Under the pieces are notes generated by a model. That model ran no database searches and had not been told where the DNA came from. It saw nothing but the letters and a program-made list of their open reading frames with translations. This document shows, piece after piece, positions 17,561-25,376 of a stretch of 64,000 nucleotides of DNA (position 1 is its first letter; every line of letters begins with the position of its first letter). The position numbers and the translations under genes were made by a program. Where the stretch lies: the NCBI GenBank assembly GCA_049115575.1, contig JAGDZU010000001.1, forward strand, positions 496,001-560,000, written 5' to 3'. This DNA comes from JAHEKB01 sp049115575 (GTDB lineage Bacteria; Bacteroidota; Bacteroidia; NS11-12g; UBA9320).

Positions 17561-18445
17561 ATGAATGTTCTAGACTCATCTAATAATTTCTTAGCCATAA
17601 GAAATCCACGCTACTGTGAATATGCTACAAGTCAATGCGTAATTCAGCAGCTACCTTATGAATATTCTTCATCTTTTGGACAAGGTTCAAAATTTGGCCC
17701 AGAAGCCATAGTTAGTGCTTCTCATTACGTGGAATACTATGATATAGAGCTCAATACTGAATGTTATAAAAAAATAGGAATTGCTAGTTTAAAACCCTCT
17801 ACTTACCCAGATGATAGCCCTGAAAAGCTCATGCAGTTGATAGCTGATGATGTAAAGGGCTTGTTAGATGATAAGAAATTTGTGGTCAGTTTTGGGGCCG
17901 AACACAGTTTGAGTTATGGTGTCATCAAAGCTTTTAAAGCTCAATTCCCAGATATTGGTGTATTACAACTAGATGCCCATAGCGACTTGAGGGAAAAATA
18001 TGAAGGGAGTATTTGGTCACATGCTTGTGTTATGAAAAGAGTGCATGAATTAAATGTACATATTAGTCAAGTAGGTGTACGAGCCCAATCCGCAGAAGAA
18101 GCGTTGTATATGAAGAGTCAACCGAATATTCATTGTTGGTACGACAAAGACCTTCACAAAAATGATTTATGGATGGATGAAGTTGTTTCAAGACTACCTA
18201 AGCAGCTCTATATTAGCATAGATGCGGATGGTTTTAATGCAGACGTCTGCCCTTCTGTTGGAACAGCTGAACCCGGTGGATTAGGTTGGTATCAAAGCCT
18301 TAAACTTTTGCGGAAAGTATTTGAGAGTTGCGATGTTAAAGGATTTGATATAGTGGAACTCAATCCAAGAAGCTATGAAGACCGCACAGCTTACAATATG
18401 GCCCAACTCGCGTATAAGCTTGTCAACTATAAATTTGAGCTTTAA
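17561..18445 (+). CDS. Arginase/agmatinase-family ureohydrolase
   Basis: 294 residues of the arginase/agmatinase/formimidoylglutamase fold, which uses two manganese ions to hydrolyse guanidino or formimino compounds. Visible metal-site motifs: GAEHS (usually GGDHS), LQLDAHSDLR, and SIDADGFNADVCPSVGTAEPGG (usually SxDxDxxDPxxAPxxGTPEPGG). The DAHxD and DxD ligands and the EPGG glutamate are kept, while the third aspartate-proline of SxDxDxxDP is changed to NA. Substrate specificity is therefore open: agmatine is the usual annotation in Bacteroidetes homologues. The N-terminal SSFGQGSKFGPEAI loop is typical of the agmatinase branch. Short divergent spacing from the lipoprotein gene. Confidence 0.85.
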   Translation: MNVLDSSNNFLAIRNPRYCEYATSQCVIQQLPYEYSSSFGQGSKFGPEAIVSASHYVEYYDIELNTECYKKIGIASLKPSTYPDDSPEKLMQLIADDVKGLLDDKKFVVSFGAEHSLSYGVIKAFKAQFPDIGVLQLDAHSDLREKYEGSIWSHACVMKRVHELNVHISQVGVRAQSAEEALYMKSQPNIHCWYDKDLHKNDLWMDEVVSRLPKQLYISIDADGFNADVCPSVGTAEPGGLGWYQSLKLLRKVFESCDVKGFDIVELNPRSYEDRTAYNMAQLAYKLVNYKFEL

Positions 18446-18479
18446 TTTTTATTGAATATCACGTTATTTGCATGAGTCA

Positions 18480-19622
18480 ATGAGAATCTATTTCGATAAC
18501 GCTGCCACCACCGCCATGGATACTATGGTGATTGAACGTATTTCAAATGTGATGAAAGACGTTTACGGTAATCCAAGTGCAATACATGGTATGGGACGAA
18601 AAGCAAGAGCTGAGATTGAACTTGCTAGGAGAAGTATAGCCAAATGGATCAATTGCCAACCTTCTGAAATTTATTTTACGGGAAGTGGCACTGAAGCAGA
18701 CAATATGGCCCTTAGATGTGCGGTAAATGACTTAGGTGTAAAACATATCATTACTACTGCCATTGAACACAAAGCTGTTTTAGATACTGCAATGGACATA
18801 GTCGCCAAAACGGACGTGAAACTTCATATGGTTAACATAGACCATGAGGGCAAAACAGATATGAATCATCTTCGAGAATTGGCTGCAGCCCACAAGGGAG
18901 CGTTAATTAGTATAATGCATGCCAACAATGAAATTGGAACTATAAATAACATTGTTGAAATATCTTCGATTGCACGTGAAAATGACTGTTACTTTCATAC
19001 AGATACTGTGCAAACCATGGGGCATTATACGTATAACCTAGAAGAACTAGATGTAGATTTCTTGACTTGTTCTGCGCATAAATTCCATGGCCCCAAGGGT
19101 GTAGGTTTTCTTTATAAGAATAAGAAAATACAATTGAGGCCTATTATTACTGGAGGTGGTCAAGAGAGCAAGCTAAGAGCCGGAACGGAGAATGTTATTG
19201 GCATAGTTGGCTTGGCTGAAGCTATGAATCAAGCCTACCTTAGTCTCGATACAGATAAGCCGAGGTTAGAAGAATTAAAGCAATACTGCATTTCACAACT
19301 CAAGGAACGTATTCCAGGAGTTAAATTCAATGGAAACACCAGTGTTGAAGGCAGTCTATATACGGTTTTAAATATTTCCATTCCACCATATGAAGGGGAT
19401 TCGACTCTACTTTATCAAATGGACATAGAAGGCGTCTGCGTTTCAGGTGGGTCGGCTTGTAATTCAGGGGCTGTAGGTGGTAGTCATGTATTAGAAGGTA
19501 TAGGGCATCCCAACAACAGATCTGCTGTTCGTTTCTCCTTTAGCAAGCACAATACCAAAGAGGAAGTAAATCAGGCTATAAAAATACTGTGCGAAATAGT
19601 CGCAATTGCATTGCCGGTTTAA
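18480..19622 (+). CDS. Cysteine desulfurase (NifS/IscS family)
   Basis: Moves sulfur from cysteine to acceptor proteins for Fe-S clusters and thio-cofactors. 380 residues. N-terminus MRIYFDNAATT, substrate loop NPSAIHGMGRKAR, PLP lysine K201 in SAHKFHGPKG, RAGTENV substrate motif and catalytic loop with C327 in GGSACNSG. The SACxSG loop is typical of group I enzymes. Start ATG at 18480 is preferred over an in-frame TTG at 18468, which would add four residues not seen in the family. The stop overlaps the stop of lolD on the other strand. No iscU or sufE neighbour is present. Confidence 0.92.
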   Translation: MRIYFDNAATTAMDTMVIERISNVMKDVYGNPSAIHGMGRKARAEIELARRSIAKWINCQPSEIYFTGSGTEADNMALRCAVNDLGVKHIITTAIEHKAVLDTAMDIVAKTDVKLHMVNIDHEGKTDMNHLRELAAAHKGALISIMHANNEIGTINNIVEISSIARENDCYFHTDTVQTMGHYTYNLEELDVDFLTCSAHKFHGPKGVGFLYKNKKIQLRPIITGGGQESKLRAGTENVIGIVGLAEAMNQAYLSLDTDKPRLEELKQYCISQLKERIPGVKFNGNTSVEGSLYTVLNISIPPYEGDSTLLYQMDIEGVCVSGGSACNSGAVGGSHVLEGIGHPNNRSAVRFSFSKHNTKEEVNQAIKILCEIVAIALPV

Positions 19623-20269
19623 ACTATACTCCCATCCTTCATACTTAAAGTACGATCAGAAAGTTGGGCCAACTCAAGATTGTGAGTGACTATTACAAAA
19701 CTCTGGTTGAATTCCTTTCTCAATTCAAGAAACAGTTGGTGCAAAGCCAAGGCATTCTCAGAATCTAGATTACCAGAAGGTTCATCTGCAAAAACCACTT
19801 TTGGATCATTGATCAAAGCTCTTGCAACAGCTACCCTTTGCTGCTCTCCTCCGGAAAGCTCGCTGGGTTTATGAGAGAGCCTCTCTCCTAATCCGAGTCT
19901 ATGTAGCAATTTGGTAGCTTTGTCTTCGGCTTCCTTCTTAGAAACGCCTCCAATGAATGCAGGTATGCAAACATTCTCCAAGGCCGTGAATTCTTGCAAA
20001 AGATGATGAAATTGAAATATGAACCCTATATTTTCATTGCGGAATTGAGCTAATTTCTTTTTGCTTAGCGAAGTGATTTCAGCTCCATTGTAGCTTATGA
20101 CCCCATTGCTTGGGTTTTCCAAAGTCCCTAATATTTGAAGCAATGTTGATTTTCCAGCACCACTAGGACCAATAATAGAAACAATTTCAGACTCATTGAT
20201 TTCAAGGTCAATAGATCTTAACACTTCAAGATCTCCAAAAGACTTGGATATATTACTAGCTTTTATCAA
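19619..20269 (-). CDS. LolD-like lipoprotein-release ABC ATPase
   Basis: 216 residues, typical of the LolD/MacB ATPase group. Walker A GPSGAGKST (about residues 34-42), Q-loop FIFQFHHLLQEFTALENV, signature LSGGEQQRVAVARAL, Walker B VVFADEPSGNLD, which carries the PSGNLD/PTGNLD motif characteristic of LolD, FtsE and MacB. LolCE permeases are not adjacent. Instead the gene overlaps by 4 nt the large M1 peptidase whose C-terminus looks like an outer-membrane barrel, suggesting joint expression of an envelope module. LolD is the favoured name by sequence; MacB-type export is the alternative. Confidence 0.85.
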   Translation of the reverse strand: MIKASNISKSFGDLEVLRSIDLEINESEIVSIIGPSGAGKSTLLQILGTLENPSNGVISYNGAEITSLSKKKLAQFRNENIGFIFQFHHLLQEFTALENVCIPAFIGGVSKKEAEDKATKLLHRLGLGERLSHKPSELSGGEQQRVAVARALINDPKVVFADEPSGNLDSENALALHQLFLELRKEFNQSFVIVTHNLELAQLSDRTLSMKDGSIV

Positions 20270-23200
20270 AATGCTCTAGAAATACCAAATACATACCTGA
20301 ATGCAAAATAATCCTCCTGGCCAGCTGGTATCCTATTCACAAAGAAAGGCATATCAAAACGTATGGTTAAAGGTTTTATTTGAGTATAAGGTCTGAAATT
20401 GATTGTAAGGGCTGTTCCTAATCCCGCATCTGCTCTTAGACCACTATTGCCGTTCTCATTAAATAGCATTCCAACATCTGAGAACAAGTATGTATTGAGT
20501 TTCAACTTTCGGCTTAGTTTTCCTTTGAATGGATTCAAATATGAACCAAAGTCAAGTTCTAGATTAGCCGAGGCTCCTGAATTGCCCGCAAATACATAAA
20601 AGGTATCCTGATCTGTATTATTGGTAGCATTGTAACCGCTAAAAGCTCTAATGTTCAAGCCGCCTGCCTGATGCCAATGTCCAAATTCAGCACTATTTGA
20701 CTCCCAACTTTCAGGTATAAAGCCTTTGCTTCTTAGAAAAGGAGAACTCATGAGTTGTTCTGCGTTAGCTCCTGCCAACATGAGCTGGCTTTCAGGAGCC
20801 GCTGTTCCACTCATGTACTGAGCAAATACCCTAGACCTCAACTGTAGTTTTTGGATACTTCTGGTATTCTTCCATTCAGTTTGTAAATAGGCGTAGTTGT
20901 AATCGCTGAACAAGGCCGAAGCTCTAGTTTCTACTTTAATATTTCCTCTGGAGTTAAGCGTTCTATAAGGTCTATGAATCCCAATATTTATGAAATTATT
21001 CCATTTGTTGGCATTCCAATTTTCAGGCTGAATTAAATAAGCTAAGCTGTGATCACCATTGCGATAAAGGCTTTGAAAATTAATATAAAATCTATTGTTG
21101 TTTCTAGGTCTGCTCCACTGCAAAGATTGATGGTTCAAGCCGTCTAACCATTTCGATTCAATCTGTAAATGGTTCTTTAAACTCAAATAGTCAGAGTAAG
21201 AGAATGCATAAGATATGGGCGCCTTACTTTGTTCGTCTGATCTCGCTCCTATTTGGGTGTTGTACCAAAGTGCCAATGAGGTGACATGCTCTGTGCCAGC
21301 ATAATTTCCTTGTGCTTTGACCCCAGCTTTGATGCCATCTACGGCGTTATACCAGATGTCTGGTTGCCAAGAGATTTGGTAGCGGTCAAAGTCTCCAAAA
21401 AGCATTCTGTATCTTGAATATCGAACGTTCATTGGGAACTTGCTGCTATTATTTAATTGATTAACATCTGCAAGCCTTTCACTAGGATCGATTTTAACAT
21501 GCGCTATTTTCTTATCTGAGCTAAACTGTAGTTCATAGGTTTGGTGCATTTGATCCCAACCTAGCCAAGCTGGATGTACTTTAGCTTCTGTGTTTTTAAC
21601 AAAGTAAGTATTTGGGATATAATGCATTTCAGTACTATCATCCTTATAAGTTACCTCTATATCCAGCGGCATTTGCATGGAGCCTTTTCTCTTTAGCTTA
21701 ATAGTGTATTCATTTTCAATTCGTTTAATTGAACCAACTTTATAATCAATGGTTTTAGTGGTTGTAATCCATTGATCAAAGAACCAATTAAGGTCTACTT
21801 TGGTGTATTGGATCATAGAGGTTTTAAAATCTTCCCAATATGGATGACATACCTTCCACTGAGCTACATAATGCTTCATAGCATCTTGAAATAATTCATC
21901 TCCTAACACATACTGCAGGTTATAAAGCATACTTGCGGTTTTAAAATATACCTGGCCATATCCACCACCGTGCCTTTCAGATGAATTGTAGTGGTCTGCA
22001 TGAACATTTAAAGTGGCATTGTTGGCTGTATTTGCATGAGACAAATACCTATTGAATACTACTTGCTTGTCCACCATATTGCCATAGGTGTTTTGATGAT
22101 TTATGCTTTTTAAGCTCCAAGCTGTTAGAAACTGTGTAAAGCCTTCATCTAATGAAGATCTATATGTCTCATTGTTACCAAGCATGCCAAAAAACCAATT
22201 GTGACCTACCTCATGAGCTATAACGTATTGATGTCCAGGCCAGCTTCCTGAGTTCAGCGTTAGCATAGGATACTCCATGCCATCGCGTGCATCTGCTGCA
22301 ACCATTTTTGGATAGATGTACTCTCCGAAATCTTTGGAATAAACCGAAACTACATCACCTACAAATTTGGCAGTGGGTTGCCATTTATGAGCATTTTGCT
22401 CCTGAGCAATTGCTACACATTTTATACCATCTACATATACTTCCCCAATTCTATAAGTTGGGTCTGCGGTAAAGGCAAAGTCATGCACATTGAGCGCTTT
22501 GTATTTCCAAGTCTTGAATGTTCCATCTGCAACCACAGGTATTGTTTTTACAGACCTTTCTGTTTTGTAGTTGCTTAAATCAATGGCCTCCCTCAATTCT
22601 TTTGGTAAGACTTCTGTTTCATTTAATAATGTTCCTGTAGCCTCAACTATATACTGATTTGGAAAACTGAGATTGACTTCAAACAAACCAAAATCACCAT
22701 AAAACTCTTTACCCAAATGCTGGTCTGTAGTCCACCCAAACTTTCGGTCGTAAACACTAATTCTAGGGTACCAATGAACGCCATCAAAATGTGTAACACC
22801 AGAGTGTTCAAAGCTTTTCATTCTCCTTCTCATGTTTCCGCCATCATCTTTGTCCCAGTATGTAACAAAGTCAATGTCAAATATCAATTGTTCGTTTGGG
22901 AGCAAAGGCTTAGGCAGGGTAACAATCATAATAGTATTGTCTATAGTCCAATCAACAGCCACCTCACCATTGATTTTAAATCCGTTGATTCGAGTACCAG
23001 CTCCTTTGGCTTCATGTTCACCAAAGACTGTTTTGAGTTTACCAACTTTTCTAAGCTCATGCGCATAGCTGTTGGGAGTAAACGCATTTTGATACAGATG
23101 AAAATAGACCCTTGTTAAAGTATCTGGAGAATTGTTTACATAATACAACTTCTCGGTACCTGTAATGGACTCTTCTGTATCTGAGATGGTGGCATCGATT

Positions 23201-23370
23201 TTATAATGAACGTCTTGCTGCCAATAACCCGCATATGGGCTCCTATTTTGCCAATAATGAGGATTGCTCACACTTCGGTATTCATTGGCATACTTAAAGT
23301 TGTTAGAACCTCCTGCATATGCAAAAGAGTGTATAACTAGAAAGAGTAGGAGTTTAAGAAATATTCTCAT
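20266..23370 (-). CDS. M1 metallopeptidase with C-terminal Omp85-like beta-barrel
   Basis: 1034 residues. A cleavable signal peptide (to about Ala19) precedes an M1 peptidase: the exopeptidase-type motif appears as RDGMEYP (362-368), the zinc site is HEVGH at 386-390 with the third ligand E409, exactly 19 residues after H390 as in M1, and a TQF segment follows. The catalytic module ends near residue 640. The remaining ~390 residues are not a normal M1 C-terminal domain: they alternate aromatic and polar residues in strand-like segments, contain IRAF at 907-910 (compare the Omp85 loop-6 motif V/I-R-G-F/Y), and finish with an aromatic residue in the last position (ISRAF), as outer-membrane barrels do. 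Peptidase fused to a barrel is inferred. Start ATG 23370, 8 nt after an exact -7 box. Confidence 0.85.
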   Translation of the reverse strand: MRIFLKLLLFLVIHSFAYAGGSNNFKYANEYRSVSNPHYWQNRSPYAGYWQQDVHYKIDATISDTEESITGTEKLYYVNNSPDTLTRVYFHLYQNAFTPNSYAHELRKVGKLKTVFGEHEAKGAGTRINGFKINGEVAVDWTIDNTIMIVTLPKPLLPNEQLIFDIDFVTYWDKDDGGNMRRRMKSFEHSGVTHFDGVHWYPRISVYDRKFGWTTDQHLGKEFYGDFGLFEVNLSFPNQYIVEATGTLLNETEVLPKELREAIDLSNYKTERSVKTIPVVADGTFKTWKYKALNVHDFAFTADPTYRIGEVYVDGIKCVAIAQEQNAHKWQPTAKFVGDVVSVYSKDFGEYIYPKMVAADARDGMEYPMLTLNSGSWPGHQYVIAHEVGHNWFFGMLGNNETYRSSLDEGFTQFLTAWSLKSINHQNTYGNMVDKQVVFNRYLSHANTANNATLNVHADHYNSSERHGGGYGQVYFKTASMLYNLQYVLGDELFQDAMKHYVAQWKVCHPYWEDFKTSMIQYTKVDLNWFFDQWITTTKTIDYKVGSIKRIENEYTIKLKRKGSMQMPLDIEVTYKDDSTEMHYIPNTYFVKNTEAKVHPAWLGWDQMHQTYELQFSSDKKIAHVKIDPSERLADVNQLNNSSKFPMNVRYSRYRMLFGDFDRYQISWQPDIWYNAVDGIKAGVKAQGNYAGTEHVTSLALWYNTQIGARSDEQSKAPISYAFSYSDYLSLKNHLQIESKWLDGLNHQSLQWSRPRNNNRFYINFQSLYRNGDHSLAYLIQPENWNANKWNNFINIGIHRPYRTLNSRGNIKVETRASALFSDYNYAYLQTEWKNTRSIQKLQLRSRVFAQYMSGTAAPESQLMLAGANAEQLMSSPFLRSKGFIPESWESNSAEFGHWHQAGGLNIRAFSGYNATNNTDQDTFYVFAGNSGASANLELDFGSYLNPFKGKLSRKLKLNTYLFSDVGMLFNENGNSGLRADAGLGTALTINFRPYTQIKPLTIRFDMPFFVNRIPAGQEDYFAFRYVFGISRAF

Positions 23371-23378
23371 GAAGCTGA

Positions 23379-23386
23379 CAAAAATA
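23379..23386 (-). promoter_or_regulatory. TAnnTTTG -7 box of the M1 peptidase/lolD operon
   Basis: Minus-strand exact TATTTTTG, 8 nt before the ATG at 23370, so the leader would be only a few nucleotides. Confidence 0.55.
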
Positions 23387-23413
23387 GACAGATTCCGGAA
23401 CTAAGCAGGATAA

Positions 23414-24058
23414 TTAGATTCCTATATATCTCAGGAATTCCAATCGGGTAGCCTCTTTTTGAAATTCACCTGAAATAGCTGCTGTAACTGTTGAGCTTGT
23501 ATTGTCTTCCACTCCTCTTGATTCAACACACATATGCCTAGCATCTATTACAACTGCAACATTTTCTGTATTCAAAGTTTTCTTCAGCGCTTCGGCTATT
23601 TGCCTAGTTAAACGTTCTTGTACTTGCGGCCTTTTGCTGTAGAATTTGACTATGCGGTGAATCTTTGAAAGGCCAATGACTTCTCCATTGGCAATATATG
23701 CTACATGGCACTTGCCAAATATGGGAACGAAATGATGCTCGCATACAGAGTAGACAGAAATGTCTTTCTCTACCAACATCTGGTTGTAACCATATTTGTT
23801 TTGAAAAAGCGTGGTAGTTGGGTTGTTCTTGGGGTTTAAGCCACTGAACAACTCACTTACATACATTTTAGCTACTCTCTTAGGAGTTTGACTCAAGCTG
23901 TCATCATTCAAGTCCAAGCCTAGTGTAATCATAATCTCTTTAAAATGATCAGCGATCTTATCTATTTTCTCTTCGTCTGATAACTCGAAAGCATCAGATC
24001 TAATTGGAGTTTCTACGGAAGAGCCTATGTGATGGATGTCTAATTCTTCATTTTCCAT
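23414..24058 (-). CDS. folE: GTP cyclohydrolase I
   Basis: Converts GTP to 7,8-dihydroneopterin triphosphate, the first step of folate and biopterin synthesis and also of the queuosine route. 214 residues. Zinc and active-site motifs: VCEHHFVPIFGKCHVAY with the Cys-Glu-His-His cluster, the IGLSKIHRIVKFYSKRPQVQERLT block and DARHMCVESRGV with the second cysteine ligand. The N-terminal ~40 residues are an acidic extension. It overlaps the upstream QueD/PTPS gene by 11 nt; these two enzymes act in sequence, so the pair forms a pterin/7-deazapurine operon. Confidence 0.95.
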   Translation of the reverse strand: MENEELDIHHIGSSVETPIRSDAFELSDEEKIDKIADHFKEIMITLGLDLNDDSLSQTPKRVAKMYVSELFSGLNPKNNPTTTLFQNKYGYNQMLVEKDISVYSVCEHHFVPIFGKCHVAYIANGEVIGLSKIHRIVKFYSKRPQVQERLTRQIAEALKKTLNTENVAVVIDARHMCVESRGVEDNTSSTVTAAISGEFQKEATRLEFLRYIGI

Positions 24059-24458
24059 GATATTCTACAAAATTTCGTTCGGTTTCATATAGGGTTATAC
24101 TCAATTCATGATTACTATCTACCCTCTTTCGCAGTTTATGCCAAATAACAAATGCTATATTCTCTGCAGTCGGGTTTAAATCCCTGAATTCTGCTACATC
24201 TAGATTTAAGTTTCTGTGATCAAAAGGTTGCATAACTTCTTCCTCTATATATTGCTTTAGGATTTTAAGATCAAGCAAGTAGCCGGTTTCCTGATCTACC
24301 TCTCCTGTCACTTTAACAATCAACTTATAATTGTGACCGTGATAATTTGGTCTGGCACAAAGTCCGAAGTAAGCATCATTCTGTTCATCTGTCCATTTTG
24401 GAATAGCCAGGCGATGTGCCGCATTAAAGCGAGCTTGTCTACAAACAGTGGTAATCAT
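24048..24458 (-). CDS. 6-pyruvoyltetrahydropterin synthase / QueD family
   Basis: 136 residues. Zinc-binding histidines: FNAAHRL near the N-terminus and YHGHNYKLIVKVTGEVD; CARPNYHGH holds the catalytic cysteine; FDHRNLN and NPTAENIAFVIW are the later motifs. QueD (6-carboxy-tetrahydropterin synthase, queuosine pathway) versus true PTPS cannot be separated with certainty by eye. Start ATG at 24456-24458 is chosen over an upstream ATG at 24473 because the shorter N-terminus (MITTVCRQARFNAAHRL) matches the family and the upstream ATG lies inside a promoter-like CATGTTTG string (24467-24474). Coupled to folE by an 11-nt overlap. Confidence 0.88.
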   Translation of the reverse strand: MITTVCRQARFNAAHRLAIPKWTDEQNDAYFGLCARPNYHGHNYKLIVKVTGEVDQETGYLLDLKILKQYIEEEVMQPFDHRNLNLDVAEFRDLNPTAENIAFVIWHKLRKRVDSNHELSITLYETERNFVEYHGK

Positions 24459-24592
24459 TTGGTCTACAAACATGAGACTTTTTACTCAATCTAATTTTAA
24501 TAATTAACATCCTTGTTGGAGAACAGTTTTCATTCGTCGGACAATTCGATTCATTTAACTATTCATTTATAGGGCTATAGAAATTCATTATA

Positions 24593-24609
24593 TGTGCGTA
24601 ACACGCACA
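24593..24609. repeat. 7-bp inverted repeat with 3-nt spacer
   Basis: TGTGCGT AAC ACGCACA, perfect. It lies about 220 bp before the sigma-factor promoter and about 120 bp before the QueD promoter-like site. No T-run follows on either strand, so it is not a terminator; a binding site for a dimeric regulator is possible. Confidence 0.4.
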
Positions 24610-24804
24610 AAATCAGAAGACTACACCATCATATGAAGATGTATATGTCCGGCCTCTCTAGAAATGCTTGTATATACATGTATCTTGCATAAATTTGAAT
24701 AATCAATGTACAAAGCAAGTAAACATGGGCAATCACGGCTGGTAGAATCAATGGAGTTTAGAACGTTTTTAATAAAACTAGATGCCTCACATAGAACAGC
24801 CAAA

Positions 24805-24835
24805 TTTGCTTTTTGTTTAACCTTTTGTACTTTTG
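24805..24835 (+). promoter_or_regulatory. Full Bacteroidota promoter (TTTG-N19-TAnnTTTG)
   Basis: TTTG at 24805-24808, exactly 19 nt spacer, TACTTTTG at 24828-24835. This is a perfect match to the consensus -33/-7 of the phylum. The start codon of the sigma factor is 10 nt further (24846). Confidence 0.75.
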
Positions 24836-24845
24836 CTTAAACATT

Positions 24846-25376
24846 ATGAAAGTCATGGATATAAAAAATAGTTTACATCAGCACGAATCTATCTTGCACA
24901 ATTACGCTCTTCAACTCACTCACAGTATGGACGATGCCAACGACTTGGTGCAAGAAACTTTTTTAAAAGCTATGAAGTATGCAGATAAGTTTAAAGAGGG
25001 AACTAACCTTAAAGGCTGGCTGTATACCATTATGCGAAACAGTTTTATTAATAACTATAGAAGAAATACAAAGCGCAACTCTTTTATGGACACTCAAGAG
25101 GAGCAGTATATCATTGATAGCGCAAAACAATTTAACACCCACAATGACGGCGAGGTGAAGTTTATAAGACAAGATTTGGCAGATGCTATAGACAGTCTAC
25201 CAGATGACTTGAGAATCACTTTTGAACTGAATACAGCTGGTTTTAAATATCATGAAATTGCGGAGAAATTGGATATTCCAATAGGTACGGTTAAGACAAG
25301 AATATTTGTAGCAAGAAGAAAGTTAAGACTGTTGTTGACTGACTACGCTAAGCACTACGGACTGAAAGCAAGTTAA
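24846..25376 (+). CDS. ECF-type RNA polymerase sigma factor
   Basis: 176 residues. Region 2: HNYALQLTHSMDDANDLVQETFLKAM, then the core LKGWLYTIMRNSFINNYRR; region 4: IDSLPDDLRITFELNTAGFKYHEIAEKLDIPIGTVKTRIFVARRKLR, a standard helix-turn-helix. This is an extracytoplasmic-function sigma factor. No anti-sigma gene follows; the downstream gene is on the opposite strand and overlaps by 4 nt. Start ATG at 24846 is chosen over a farther in-frame start at 24813 because the latter lies inside the promoter. Target genes unknown. Confidence 0.9.
   Translation: MKVMDIKNSLHQHESILHNYALQLTHSMDDANDLVQETFLKAMKYADKFKEGTNLKGWLYTIMRNSFINNYRRNTKRNSFMDTQEEQYIIDSAKQFNTHNDGEVKFIRQDLADAIDSLPDDLRITFELNTAGFKYHEIAEKLDIPIGTVKTRIFVARRKLRLLLTDYAKHYGLKAS

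Larger units (their letters stand above)
24475..24845. other. Long intergenic region with short palindromes
   Basis: About 370 bases between the divergent QueD and sigma-factor genes, the longest non-coding stretch of the window. It contains a perfect 7-bp inverted repeat TGTGCGT-AAC-ACGCACA (24593-24609), a 10-bp palindrome TGTATATACA (24669-24678) overlapped by TACATGTA (24675-24682), and the strong promoter at 24805-24835. No convincing protein gene or known RNA was found: a 60-codon reading frame on the minus strand (24621-24803) has no recognisable domain. The inverted repeat could be an operator. Confidence 0.5.

Noticed and set aside
22717..23118. 133-codon plus-strand frame
   Set aside because: Fully inside the well-supported M1 peptidase gene on the other strand; typical antisense shadow.
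24621..24803. 60-codon minus-strand reading frame in the long intergenic region
   Set aside because: No recognisable domain, signal peptide or promoter box; composition is unlike the neighbouring genes. Left as possible but unsupported.
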